Positions 1 to 8,421 of a stretch of DNA of 64,000 bases are shown in pieces (positions within the stretch are counted from its first letter, which is position 1; every line of letters starts with the position of its first letter). Where the stretch lies: assembly GCF_002370355.1 (NCBI RefSeq), contig NZ_AP017929.1, positions 1,550,001 through 1,614,000 on the forward strand. Direction: 5' to 3'. Below the pieces are notes generated by a model, which saw nothing but the letters and a program-made list of their open reading frames with translations, was not told where the DNA came from and searched no databases. Origin of the DNA: Latilactobacillus sakei subsp. sakei DSM 20017 = JCM 1157. Its GTDB lineage: Bacteria > Bacillota > Bacilli > Lactobacillales > Lactobacillaceae. A program made the position numbers and the translations under genes.

Positions 1-2
1 GG

Positions 3-440
3 CTAGCGCGGCGTCACGAACGGGCTCTATCACGAACCGTCACGATTGACGATGCAACCCGCGAACGTTTTGAAGAATGCTTTTACCAAATCGAAGCTGC
101 TTGGACCACCAATGATCTTAGTTTGGTCGCACCGCTCATGACCCCTCATTTCCAACGGCAGCAACAACGTATTTTAAATCGTTATCAACGCCAACATAAA
201 CATAATCAGCTGGAAAGTCTGACCATCATCTCAGAGGAACTGATCCTATCGGACAATCCAAACGTCCGTAAAGTCCTTGTAACGGCCCAAATGCGCGATT
301 ATTTCACTAATGACCGCTCATCAGACGAAGATAATGAAAAACGCCGTGAAGCAACTTATATCGAACGTTTCAGCGAAATCTGGGAATTCAAACAGGTTGA
401 CGGACAATATCTCGTCAACCATATCGATCAATCTCTTTAA
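3..440 (+). CDS. Tim44-like domain protein, C-terminal part (cut by window start)
   Basis: The reading frame is open from base 3 to a stop at 440, so the start lies upstream of the window. The visible 145 codons begin with a basic stretch, followed by a segment resembling the Tim44-like fold of small bacterial membrane-anchored proteins: FYQIEAAWTTNDLS, then MTPHFQRQQQ, a charged strand region and AQMRDYFTN. Bacterial members usually have one or two N-terminal membrane segments, which would be in the missing part. An internal TTG at 123 could serve as a start on paper, but coding similarity continues upstream of it. It ends 17 bases before aroD and may share its transcript. The function of this family in lactobacilli is unknown to me. 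Confidence 0.65.
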   Translation, partial: LARRHERALSRTVTIDDATRERFEECFYQIEAAWTTNDLSLVAPLMTPHFQRQQQRILNRYQRQHKHNQLESLTIISEELILSDNPNVRKVLVTAQMRDYFTNDRSSDEDNEKRREATYIERFSEIWEFKQVDGQYLVNHIDQSL

Positions 441-457
441 GAAAGTGAGTTTTTGAA

Positions 458-1180
458 ATGCACCTCGAGTTTACTACCGGTCAAACCCAAACGGCAGTTT
501 CCCTAATGCCACGCCATTTGGACGACTGTTTGCACGAACTAATCCTCATCAATCAAAAAAAAGACGCCATCGATATTCTCGAATGGCGCCTTGATTATTG
601 GCAAGCTCCTGCACAACTATTGACCGCTGCTGAAAAAATAGCCGCGCTTGATTTGCCCTTAATTTTAACGGTTAGAACCACTAACGATGGTGGCTTAGCA
701 TCAGCTCAAGACTACCTCACCTACTACGCTCCCTTGATCAAAGCCCATATTGGTCAAGCAATCGATTTAGAGTGGTCACTAGCAGCCGAGCAACGTCATC
801 AATTGGTTGAATTAGCCCATCAACAGCATTACCAAGTGCTTTTGAGTCATCATGATACCGTTCAAACACCGGATAATGATACCTTGCGCACGCAATTATT
901 AGCCATGCAAGCCGACCCTGATGCGGACCTCTTGAAATTAGCGACGACGGCCCAATCACCAGCAGATACAACCCGCTTGTTAGCAGCCACTCAAAGTTTT
1001 ACGCATCAATTCGATAAACCATTGACGACAATGGCAATGTCTGAATTTGGTGTCGCCTCGCGAATCTTTGGCGGTCAATTTGGCTCAGTTATCAGTTTTG
1101 GCTATCTCGAAACACCTAGCGCGCCCGGCCAACTACCAATTGAGCAACTAAAAGGTTTACTGACAACTAATCAAGCTTAA
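458..1180 (+). CDS. aroD: Type I 3-dehydroquinate dehydratase
   Basis: This 240-residue protein matches the class I AroD family, which removes water from 3-dehydroquinate through a Schiff base in the shikimate pathway. Visible active-site features are the substrate-binding ILEWRLDYW (E42, R44), the catalytic His pair LLSHHDT (H131/H132) and the Schiff-base lysine in LLKLATTAQ (K160). The C-terminal MAMSEFGVASRIFGGQFGS is the family's phosphate-binding loop. The length is close to other Gram-positive AroD proteins (about 250). The ATG at 458 follows a GAAAGTGAG ribosome site. No other shikimate gene is adjacent, so this copy stands alone behind the Tim44-like gene. Confidence 0.93.
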   Translation: MHLEFTTGQTQTAVSLMPRHLDDCLHELILINQKKDAIDILEWRLDYWQAPAQLLTAAEKIAALDLPLILTVRTTNDGGLASAQDYLTYYAPLIKAHIGQAIDLEWSLAAEQRHQLVELAHQQHYQVLLSHHDTVQTPDNDTLRTQLLAMQADPDADLLKLATTAQSPADTTRLLAATQSFTHQFDKPLTTMAMSEFGVASRIFGGQFGSVISFGYLETPSAPGQLPIEQLKGLLTTNQA

Positions 1181-1189
1181 ATTAAGCAT

Positions 1190-1229
1190 AAAAAGAGCCC
1201 AACAAATTGAATTGTTGGACTCTTTTTTA
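1190..1229. terminator. Bidirectional terminator between aroD and pepT
   Basis: AGAGCCCAACAA and TTGTTGGACTCT form a 12-base stem with one mismatch, flanked by A-run on the left and T-run on the right, so it can stop both convergent genes. Confidence 0.85.
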
Positions 1230-1234
1230 TATCT

Positions 1235-2476
1235 TTAGTTTCTTTCAACGTTTAATTCGTTCATCTTAATCATTGTATCGACCGCTTTTTCCATCGTTTG
1301 AACTGAAACGAATTCGTAGCGACCATGCATATTTTCAGCACCGGCAAAGATATTTGGTGTTGGAATTCCCATGAATGAAATCTTAGAACCATCTGTCCCA
1401 CCACGAACGGGTTCGATTAATGGTTTGATATCGATTGCTTCCATAGCGTCCTTAGCCAAATCAACAACATCCATATGATCTTTTAAGACTTCTGCCATGT
1501 TGTAATATTGATCTTTAATGGTTGCTTTAACGCGACCTTCACCGTATTTAGCATTCATGTCTTCAGCCACTTTAGCAGCAAATGCTTTACGTGTTTCTAA
1601 ACCATCGCGATCAAAATCACGGATGATATAGGCCATGTGTGCTTCATCAACAGTACCGTCTAAGCTCAATAAGTGATAGAAACCTTGACGGCCATCTGTT
1701 TTTTCAGGTACTTCATCGCGTGGGAAAGCATCTTGGAAATCAACAGCAACTTGTAAAGCGTTAATCATGATGTCTTTAGCTTCACTAGGATGCACGTTTT
1801 TACCTTGAATATCAACTTTCATTGCAGCTGCATTAAATGTTTCATATTCAAGTTGACCAATTGGGCCGCCATCCATTGTATAAGCGAAGTCTGTTGCAAA
1901 ATCTTCAGCGTCGAAGCGATCAGCACCTGTGCCGATTTCTTCATCTGGTCCTAAACCAATCTTGATGTCGCCATGTTTGATTTCAGGATGTTGGATGAAG
2001 TAATCCATCGCTGTGATAATTTCAGCAACCCCAGATTTATCATCTGAACCTAATAATGTTGAGCCGTCTGTTGTAATTAATGTTTGGCCCTTATAGTTTT
2101 TCATGTTAGGGAATTCTTTAGGATCTAAAACAAATTGACCAGCTTCGTCTAATTTGATAATTGATTCGCCATCATAATTTTCAATTGTTTGGGGATTAAC
2201 ACCCTTGGCATTGAAATCTGCTGTATCAACGTGAGATAAAAAGCCCATTGTTGGCACTTTTTTATCGATATTACTTGGTAATAACGCTGTAACATAGCCG
2301 TTTTTTTCGTTATACTTAACGTCGCTTAAGCCGATTTCTTTCAAGTCATCCATCAATTTGTGTAAGAAAACCACTTGTGTTTGTGTTGATGGAATCGTCG
2401 TCGCATTTTCGTCTGAACGAGTTTCTGTTGTGATATATTCTAGAAAACGCGGAATTAATTTTTCATATTTAGCCAT
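1235..2476 (-). CDS. pepT: Peptidase T (tripeptidase, M20B)
   Basis: A 413-residue cytosolic zinc aminotripeptidase that cleaves the N-terminal residue of tripeptides. This is part of the peptide-use machinery on which lactic acid bacteria depend. The dinuclear metal motifs of M20 are complete: [30 protein letters not shown] with the catalytic glutamate, YTMDGGPIG, and the C-terminal [13 protein letters not shown] and [10 protein letters not shown]. The start is the ATG at 2476 behind AGGAGGC. It is a single gene with a shared terminator against aroD. Nothing is missing or unusual. Confidence 0.96.
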   Translation of the reverse strand: MAKYEKLIPRFLEYITTETRSDENATTIPSTQTQVVFLHKLMDDLKEIGLSDVKYNEKNGYVTALLPSNIDKKVPTMGFLSHVDTADFNAKGVNPQTIENYDGESIIKLDEAGQFVLDPKEFPNMKNYKGQTLITTDGSTLLGSDDKSGVAEIITAMDYFIQHPEIKHGDIKIGLGPDEEIGTGADRFDAEDFATDFAYTMDGGPIGQLEYETFNAAAMKVDIQGKNVHPSEAKDIMINALQVAVDFQDAFPRDEVPEKTDGRQGFYHLLSLDGTVDEAHMAYIIRDFDRDGLETRKAFAAKVAEDMNAKYGEGRVKATIKDQYYNMAEVLKDHMDVVDLAKDAMEAIDIKPLIEPVRGGTDGSKISFMGIPTPNIFAGAENMHGRYEFVSVQTMEKAVDTMIKMNELNVERN

Positions 2477-2520
2477 GGTGAAGCCTCCTAGATATTATTT
2501 AATACTAATTCTATTCTAAC

Positions 2521-3654
2521 CTACTTCGCATTAAAAATAAATGTAAACGGATCAGTTTTTTGCTGAGATTTAATAAAAGTAACTTGCCAATCGTTTATTT
2601 GACGCCATTCTTCAAATAACGCAGTCATCTTAGTCTTCACAATGCTTTCAATATGATGACCAGGATCGATAACGGATAATCCGGCCGCTAACATGTCATG
2701 ACCCGTATGATAATAAACGTCACCAGTAATATACAAATCAGCCTTGGCTTGCAGAGCAGCGGGGAAGAACTTACCACCATCACCGCCAACTACTGCAACT
2801 GTTTCAACTAATTTATCAGGTTCATTTGAAATCAAGCGGAGACCGGTTAAATCAAACGTTTCGCAAACAAATTGGGCGTAGTCCCGGACTGTCATTGGTT
2901 GATCAACTTGACCAATGCGCCCGATCCCGATAGGTTGTTGTTGATTAGCCAATGGGATTAAATCATACGCTGGTTCTTCGTAAGGATGTACAGCAAGCAT
3001 CGCTTTTAACACGCGGTTCTTTTTAGCTGCTGGTAAAATAACCTCTATTTTAACTTCAGCAACCGCTTCTGCCTGACCCGCTTGTCCAATAAACGGATCA
3101 GCCGCAGCTTGCGGTTCAAAACGACCGGTGCCTTCAGCGCTAAAACTGCAGTTTTGATAGTTTCCTAATTCACCGGCACCAGCTTGCCCTAACGCTTGGC
3201 GTACCACATCCGCATGTGTTTCAGGTACGAAAACAGCCAATTTCATTAATGCTTCATAATCAGTCACGTTGAACGGTTGCACATTTTTAAGTGCTAACGC
3301 TGCTGCCAACCAATCATTCATCCCACCTTGCGCCTTATCGAGATTGGTATGGGCTGCATAGACCGTCATATCATGCGTCAGTATATCAGCGTACATCTTA
3401 TTTTGCGGATCACTTAGATCAAGATTGCGTGCAGGTCGGAACATCACTGGGTGGTGGGCAAAAATAAAATCGATCTCGTTATCAATCGCTTCTTGGACCA
3501 CTTCCGGCCGAACATCTAATGTGACGAGTACTTTCTTAACCACCTTATCACGGCGACCAATTTGAAAACCTGTTGGATCATTACCCTCTCTAAGCGCTAA
3601 TGGCGCATACTCTTCAATCGCCGCAATCAAGTCACTCGCGATTAATTGTCCCAT
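2521..3654 (-). CDS. Nif3-like dinuclear metal centre protein (YqfO type)
   Basis: At 377 residues this is the long Gram-positive form of the Nif3/YbgI family, with an inserted PII-like domain in the middle (about residues 125-235). Metal-binding signatures are FAHHPVMF near residue 68, AAHTNLD near 101, and the C-terminal GDVYYHTGHD and DPGHHIE. The family forms toroidal hexamers with two metal ions. It has been linked to GTP cyclohydrolase I-type chemistry by name, but its true role is unsettled. Its start overlaps the end of trmK by 13 bases, an arrangement conserved in Firmicutes downstream of rpoD, which points to coupled translation. Confidence 0.88.
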   Translation of the reverse strand: MGQLIASDLIAAIEEYAPLALREGNDPTGFQIGRRDKVVKKVLVTLDVRPEVVQEAIDNEIDFIFAHHPVMFRPARNLDLSDPQNKMYADILTHDMTVYAAHTNLDKAQGGMNDWLAAALALKNVQPFNVTDYEALMKLAVFVPETHADVVRQALGQAGAGELGNYQNCSFSAEGTGRFEPQAAADPFIGQAGQAEAVAEVKIEVILPAAKKNRVLKAMLAVHPYEEPAYDLIPLANQQQPIGIGRIGQVDQPMTVRDYAQFVCETFDLTGLRLISNEPDKLVETVAVVGGDGGKFFPAALQAKADLYITGDVYYHTGHDMLAAGLSVIDPGHHIESIVKTKMTALFEEWRQINDWQVTFIKSQQKTDPFTFIFNAK

Positions 3655-4349
3655 GTTTGAACCTCCTCAATTAATTGAATTTCATGTTGCACTGTAGCAA
3701 TTTTTTCAGTTGGCGTGACCTGAGCACCTTGAAGTTGCACCAATAAATGACGTTTCTTATTTAATAAAGTTGACCATTTCAATTGGAAATCTGCCGGTTG
3801 ACAGCGTCGTAAAACTGGGCCGAATACTAAGTCAGCTTCGTCGAGTTCAACAGTCTCAGTTCTTGGTTCACCAACGATGACTTCGTAAATATGACCGTCT
3901 TCAGCAACGATTGCTTCTTCTACAATGGCGTAGTGGTGCTTCATTAACCATTCCCGGACGGTGGGTTCCATAATATTAGGTTGTAGGACTAATCGTTCGT
4001 GCCCGTTTAGATGTGCTAAGCCACGTTCCAATATTTCAGTAATCAATAGACCACCCATCCCCGCAATCACAATACAGGTGACTTGGTCTTCTTCGGGGTT
4101 AAGCACTTCGACACCATCACCTAACCGGACTTGAATTTGGTCCTCTAAGTGCCATTGGATCACATGTGTTTGGGTTGATTCAAAAGGTCCAGCAACCACT
4201 TCACCCGCGATGGCCCCCTTTAATCGTTTTTGCTCTGTGAGCCAGATTGGTAAATAAGCATGATCTGAGCCGATATCAGCAACGATGCTATCTTGTGGGA
4301 CGAACTGCGCAACTGCAGCTAAACGTTTCGATAAATTAATTGGTGACAA
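3642..4349 (-). CDS. trmK: tRNA (adenine-22-N1)-methyltransferase
   Basis: A 235-residue SAM-dependent methyltransferase of the TrmK/YqfN family, which makes m1A at position 22 of tRNA. The Rossmann motif I is VADIGSDHAYLPIWL. The family-specific VIAGMGGLLITEIL and LVLQPN segments follow, and a helical C-terminal domain closes the protein. I place the start at a TTG (4347-4349) because GGAG lies 9 bases upstream and the protein then begins with SPINLSKRL, as family members do. It is followed by the Nif3-like gene in the same transcript. B. subtilis keeps the same neighbourhood (rpoD, trmK, yqfO). Confidence 0.9.
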   Translation of the reverse strand: MSPINLSKRLAAVAQFVPQDSIVADIGSDHAYLPIWLTEQKRLKGAIAGEVVAGPFESTQTHVIQWHLEDQIQVRLGDGVEVLNPEEDQVTCIVIAGMGGLLITEILERGLAHLNGHERLVLQPNIMEPTVREWLMKHHYAIVEEAIVAEDGHIYEVIVGEPRTETVELDEADLVFGPVLRRCQPADFQLKWSTLLNKKRHLLVQLQGAQVTPTEKIATVQHEIQLIEEVQTWDN

Positions 4350-4471
4350 AAATAAAACTCCATTCTAGAAACTTTGATTGTTACAGTTAGTATACCAAAT
4401 TTTGAGCGTCAAAGCAGACTAAGCTCGCATCAAACAATCGTCTCATTATGAATATTGATTGTCGTTAAAGG

Positions 4472-4500
4472 TTGCATAATCATCCTCGCCGTTCTATACT
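4472..4500 (+). promoter_or_regulatory. Promoter for the small membrane protein gene
   Basis: TTGCAT (4472-4477), a 17-base spacer and TATACT (4495-4500) give a near-consensus vegetative promoter about 50 bases before the start codon. Confidence 0.65.
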
Positions 4501-4513
4501 CTAGTTAAATAAA

Positions 4514-4527
4514 AGAAAGCGTTTTAA
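4514..4527 (+). promoter_or_regulatory. Possible CcpA (cre-like) site
   Basis: AGAAAGCGTTTTAA fits the loose cre consensus TGWAANCGNTNWCA with two mismatches. It lies about 8-20 bases after the predicted transcription start, a position where bound CcpA blocks elongation. The match alone is weak evidence. Confidence 0.35.
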
Positions 4528-4549
4528 ATAATGATTTGGAGGTTGTCCT

Positions 4550-4744
4550 ATGTCTATCTTCTTAAGTGTTGTCCTTTTAATGCTCGGTCTCTATCAGGTT
4601 TACGCAACTTTAAATACTTTCAAGTATTTAAAAACAGAGGCCAATCGCAACGTTTCGTACTTCATGCCAATTGCCCTGTACTCAGGGGGCTTAATGGCAC
4701 TCATGATGATTGGCTTTGGGTTATGGGGCATTTTCAATCTTTAG
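4550..4744 (+). CDS. Small two-helix membrane protein, unknown function
   Basis: This 64-residue protein is translated from an ATG at 4550 behind GGAGGTTG. It has two predicted membrane helices: about residues 2-20 (ILSVVLLMLGLYQVYAT region) and 38-60 (MPIALYSGGLMALMMIGF). A short basic and polar loop containing KTEANRN lies between them. A good promoter, a ribosome site and a downstream terminator argue that it is a real gene even though it is short. I do not recognise the family. The larger frame overlapping it (4531-4791) lacks a ribosome site and is not membrane-like, so this is the better choice. Confidence 0.7.
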   Translation: MSIFLSVVLLMLGLYQVYATLNTFKYLKTEANRNVSYFMPIALYSGGLMALMMIGFGLWGIFNL

Positions 4745-4825
4745 CAAACGCTCTATCAGTGTCTTTAGTGTTGAAAGATACATCTAGTTGACATAAGATT
4801 TATTATTTGAAGTATTGTCCAAATT

Positions 4826-4859
4826 AAAAACGGCCATCTTTTTAGATGACCGTTTTTTG
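4826..4859. terminator. Bidirectional terminator, small membrane gene / rpoD
   Basis: AAAACGGCCATCT and AGATGACCGTTTTTT form an A/T-flanked hairpin between convergent genes and can end both transcripts. Confidence 0.85.
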
Positions 4860-4862
4860 AAT

Positions 4863-5972
4863 TTATTCTAAGAAATCTTTTAATTGTTTTGAACGCGATG
4901 GGTGGCGTAGTTTCCGCAATGCTTTGGCTTCGATTTGACGAATCCGTTCGCGGGTTACACCGAATACTTTACCCACTTCTTCTAACGTCCGTGTCCGACC
5001 ATCATCAAGACCGAAACGTAAACGTAAGACGTTTTCTTCACGATCTGTTAAGGTGTCTAGGACACTTTCTAATTGTTCTTTCAACAATTCATAAGAAGCA
5101 TGTTCTTCAGGACTAGTTGCATCTTGATCTTCGATAAAATCGCCTAAGTGTGAGTCGTCCTCTTCACCGATTGGGGTTTCAAGGGAAACTGGTTCTTGAG
5201 CAATCTTCAAGATTTCACGAACTTTATCCGTGTTCATATCCATTTCAGCCCCAATTTCTTCAGGCGTTGGTTCGCGCCCTAAATCTTGGAGTAATTGACG
5301 TTGAATCCGGATTAACTTGTTAACCGTTTCAACCATGTGAACTGGAATCCGAATTGTCCGAGCTTGATCGGCAATCGCACGCGTAATCGCTTGACGAATC
5401 CACCATGTGGCGTAAGTTGAGAACTTGAACCCTTTACGATGATCAAATTTTTCAACAGCCTTCATTAAGCCCATGTTCCCTTCTTGGATTAAATCCAAGA
5501 ATTGCATGCCACGGCCGACGTACCGTTTAGCGATTGAGACCACCAAACGTAAGTTAGCTTCGGCAAGACGTTGTTTAGCTTCTTGATCACCTTGTTCGAT
5601 TCTCAAGGCCAAGTCAACTTCTTGTTGCGCATTTAAAAGAGAAACACGTCCGATTTCCTTAAGATACATCTGAACAGGATCATTGATTTTGATCCCAGTT
5701 GGTGCAGACATATCTTTTAATTCTTTAGCAGAAACTTTTTCTTTTTTTAATGTGGCAGCACTTGGATTCCCGTCTTCATCGACGATCCCAATCCCGTGAT
5801 CTTCCACTTGTTGCATTAATTCGTTGATTTCATCTGCTTCAAGTGCAAATGGTTTAACGATTTTTGCCACTAATTCATCATTGGTGATTTCTTTTTTGGG
5901 TTTGTATTCCTTAATTAAGGCCTTAACCGCAGTGTCTAATTTCTTCGTATCAGCTTTTTTATTGTCAGCCAT
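4863..5972 (-). CDS. rpoD: Primary sigma factor RpoD (SigA)
   Basis: The 369-residue housekeeping sigma factor directs RNA polymerase to -35/-10 promoters. Seen in order: region 1.1 (residues 1-80), region 1.2 ([12 protein letters not shown]), region 2 with the core-binding and -10-melting segment ([19 protein letters not shown]), region 3, and region 4 with the -35-binding helix-turn-helix ([20 protein letters not shown]). The short spacing between 1.2 and 2 is the Gram-positive form. It follows dnaG by 23 bases behind AGGAGGT, as in the classical macromolecular-synthesis operon. Confidence 0.98.
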   Translation of the reverse strand: MADNKKADTKKLDTAVKALIKEYKPKKEITNDELVAKIVKPFALEADEINELMQQVEDHGIGIVDEDGNPSAATLKKEKVSAKELKDMSAPTGIKINDPVQMYLKEIGRVSLLNAQQEVDLALRIEQGDQEAKQRLAEANLRLVVSIAKRYVGRGMQFLDLIQEGNMGLMKAVEKFDHRKGFKFSTYATWWIRQAITRAIADQARTIRIPVHMVETVNKLIRIQRQLLQDLGREPTPEEIGAEMDMNTDKVREILKIAQEPVSLETPIGEEDDSHLGDFIEDQDATSPEEHASYELLKEQLESVLDTLTDREENVLRLRFGLDDGRTRTLEEVGKVFGVTRERIRQIEAKALRKLRHPSRSKQLKDFLE

Positions 5973-5995
5973 TCAGAAACCTCCTAGTTAATATC

Positions 5996-7879
5996 TCATT
6001 TCATTTGCGAAACAAGTTGTATCACTTCATTAGTTAACCGTAGTTCCTCACTATGATTGCCTAATTTAGTTGCCTCTTTTAAGGCGATTTTTGCTTCTTT
6101 TAAACGTTCCTGAATCGAATTTTGCCCGATGACCGCCAAACAATCGTTCAACGCTTCTTGATTAGCCTCTTCAGGTAAATCAAGAAGATCAATCTGAACG
6201 ACTAGTTCCTGCAAGTCATCTGGAATATAACTCGTGAAACCCGCTATATCAGCCGGTTGCCCTTCTGCGATGAAGGACCGCCATAACTCATATAAGAGTT
6301 GATACGGGGTGTGCACAAAGCTAAAGTCTGCATTATTTTCGAGTTGTAAACGCACATCTTCGTTATGAATCAGCATGTGCAAAATTTCTTGCTCAGCATG
6401 CTCAATCCGCGTTAACCGTTTAGGTTGTCGCTTGGGCGCAATCGTCCGTGGATCGCCAAAAGCCCCAGCCATTTCTTCTGGCGGTAGCGGTGGCGCCTGA
6501 AAATCATTAAAGTATGGCGGTGCTTCCGGTTGTCCCACCTGATTGATGGGGACTTGCGTGGCATGTTTAACCCGCACCGTTTGTAACTGCCGCTTCAATG
6601 TATCCAGCGTAATCCCGCTATCGGCTTCGACCTGTTTCAAGTAAACTTCGATTGCTAAAGGCGACTCAACACGCGCCACAACTTCTAATGCTTGTTGTAC
6701 GTAATCAAGCTGGTCCTTCTCGTTATCGAGGTTTAACCCTTGTTTCAAGTAACGCAATTCAAACGCAATGGGCGTTTCCGTTCCATTTTGCAAGGTTTCC
6801 TTAAATTGCGGACCACCATATTGACGGACGTACTCATCCGGATCGACGCCGCCTGGTAAGACGACGACGCTCAATTCAAGTGTCGTATGCTGTTGCAATA
6901 GGTTAATCGCCCGTTTCATCGCTTCAATCCCGGGTTGATCCCCATCATAACACACCACTAATTCCTGCGCTTGTTGTGCCAATAGGTTCAACTGCTCGGT
7001 GGTCAAACTCGTCCCCATTGACGCGACACCGTTGACGACATCCGCCGAATAGGCCGCAATCACATCCATAAAGCCTTCAAAAAGATAAACTTTTTTGGAT
7101 TGATGAATGGTTTGTTTAGCCAAATCATAGTTAAACAGTACTTTCCGCTTATTAAAAATCACGGTTTCAGGGCTATTTAAATATTTTGGTTGATCCGGCT
7201 GTTTGGTTAAAACCCGCCCGGAAAAGGCGATGACCTCACCCTGCGCATTTCGAATTGGGAACATTACCCGCCCAGAAAAACGATCGTGTAACTTACCCGT
7301 TTGTGTTTCAATAAACAATCCGGATTGGCGCAATACCTGATAAGGAATATCCTTATTCTGGAAAAACGTCAACAATAGATCCGATTGATCCGGTAAATAA
7401 CCAATACTAAAGGTCTCAATTAACGCATCGGTCATCTGTCGTTCGTGTAAATAATCAAGCGCTAGTTGCCCAGCCACCGTACTAGTTAAAATATGTTTAA
7501 ACAGTTCGTTGGCTTGTTGATAGAGTTGCTTAAACTGCGTAACCTCGCTTGATTCGCGATGAACAGCAGTTGGCTTATAACTATCCGCCAATGTCACTCC
7601 AGCAAAATCTGCGACCTTCGTCAGTGCTTCTGGAAAACTAATTTGTTCCAATTCCATCAAGAACTTGAAGACGTTCCCCCCGCGACCGCAAGAAAAACAA
7701 TGGAAAATCTGTTTCTCTTCACTCACAGAAAATGATGGTGTCTTCTCATCATGAAAAGGACAAACCCCAAATAAGTTCTTGCCGGCTTTCTTGAGTTGAA
7801 CGTATTGACCAACAACATCAACAATATTAGTCTGGCTCCGAATCTCATCGATGACTTCGTTCGGAATCTTACCCGCCAT
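5996..7879 (-). CDS. dnaG: DNA primase
   Basis: DnaG makes the RNA primers for the replisome. The N-terminal zinc ribbon is complete (CPFH near residue 35, CFSCGRGG near 56). The TOPRIM core follows (VYLFEGFMDVIAA, then VCYDGDQPGIEA). The C-terminal helicase-interaction region (about residues 450-627) is less conserved. The open frame extends to a GTG at 7900. I prefer the ATG at 7879 because GAGGTGAG lies just upstream and MAGKIPNEVIDEIR is the normal N-terminus, giving 627 residues. It is co-transcribed with rpoD. Confidence 0.95.
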   Translation of the reverse strand: MAGKIPNEVIDEIRSQTNIVDVVGQYVQLKKAGKNLFGVCPFHDEKTPSFSVSEEKQIFHCFSCGRGGNVFKFLMELEQISFPEALTKVADFAGVTLADSYKPTAVHRESSEVTQFKQLYQQANELFKHILTSTVAGQLALDYLHERQMTDALIETFSIGYLPDQSDLLLTFFQNKDIPYQVLRQSGLFIETQTGKLHDRFSGRVMFPIRNAQGEVIAFSGRVLTKQPDQPKYLNSPETVIFNKRKVLFNYDLAKQTIHQSKKVYLFEGFMDVIAAYSADVVNGVASMGTSLTTEQLNLLAQQAQELVVCYDGDQPGIEAMKRAINLLQQHTTLELSVVVLPGGVDPDEYVRQYGGPQFKETLQNGTETPIAFELRYLKQGLNLDNEKDQLDYVQQALEVVARVESPLAIEVYLKQVEADSGITLDTLKRQLQTVRVKHATQVPINQVGQPEAPPYFNDFQAPPLPPEEMAGAFGDPRTIAPKRQPKRLTRIEHAEQEILHMLIHNEDVRLQLENNADFSFVHTPYQLLYELWRSFIAEGQPADIAGFTSYIPDDLQELVVQIDLLDLPEEANQEALNDCLAVIGQNSIQERLKEAKIALKEATKLGNHSEELRLTNEVIQLVSQMK

Positions 7880-7920
7880 TGGTCTCACCTCACAATTCAC
7901 TTCAATTTGTACTAAGACTG

Positions 7921-7951
7921 TAAAAGCCGCACCTCACAATGAAATGCGACT
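7921..7951 (-). terminator. Weak hairpin with short T-run in the dnaG leader
   Basis: On the minus strand AGTCGCA pairs with TGCGGCT across a 13-base loop and is followed by TTTTA. It may end readthrough from the DUF488 gene, or act in the leader of dnaG-rpoD, because a good promoter lies upstream of it. Confidence 0.4.
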
Positions 7952-7983
7952 CTTAGGATTATCAGCACAAAAATACACTATAT

Positions 7984-8012
7984 ATCATAGCACCATTTAG
8001 GTGTAGTTGCAA
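7984..8012 (-). promoter_or_regulatory. Promoter of dnaG-rpoD
   Basis: On the minus strand TTGCAA (8007-8012), a 17-base spacer and TATGAT (7984-7989). A second candidate starts at TTGACA (8038-8043, inside the DUF488 stop region) with TTATAT 17 bases on. Both lie in the 155 bases before dnaG. Confidence 0.65.
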
Positions 8013-8034
8013 ATAAATATAACAAACATTTTTA

Positions 8035-8397
8035 TTACTTGTCAAGCGTCTTTTTTAAAAGTGCCATTAAAATCACAACATGGTTATATTGCGGATCTTT
8101 AGCCGCATAGACGAGCGTCACATCACCAAGCGCTAATTGATGCTGCACTAAGTGACAGAATTCTGGCCAATCCGGGTTGGTAGCAATTTCAGCAAGATAC
8201 TTTTCTTTAAAAACGGGAAACTTAGCTGGTTCATGACCAAACCACTTCCGTAAGTCAGTGGTGGGTGTAATTTCTTTAGCCCACGTCTCAATTTCGGCGC
8301 GTTCTTTTGAAATCCCCCGTGGCCAAATTCGATCAACCAAGATCCGATAACCGTCAGAATCGGCGGCTGCTTCATAAACCCGTTTCATTTGTAACAT
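8035..8397 (-). CDS. DUF488 family protein (YeaO-like)
   Basis: At 120 residues it has the size and motifs of the DUF488/YeaO family: RILVDRIWPRGISKERA near residue 19, WAKEITPTTDLRKWFGH, and a C-terminal VTLVYAAKDPQYNHVVIL. The invariant arginines and tryptophan are kept. The biochemical role of this family is not established, so no function is assigned. The ATG at 8397 has AAAGGGGA upstream. It sits 24 bases after glyS and is probably at the tail of the glyQS transcript, although a functional link is not obvious. Confidence 0.85.
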   Translation of the reverse strand: MLQMKRVYEAAADSDGYRILVDRIWPRGISKERAEIETWAKEITPTTDLRKWFGHEPAKFPVFKEKYLAEIATNPDWPEFCHLVQHQLALGDVTLVYAAKDPQYNHVVILMALLKKTLDK

Positions 8398-8421
8398 GTT
8401 TATTATCCCCTTTTGAATTGC

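Noticed and set aside
4531-4791. Open frame of 86 codons on the plus strand
   Set aside because: It overlaps the 64-residue membrane protein in another frame, has no ribosome site and an irregular composition.
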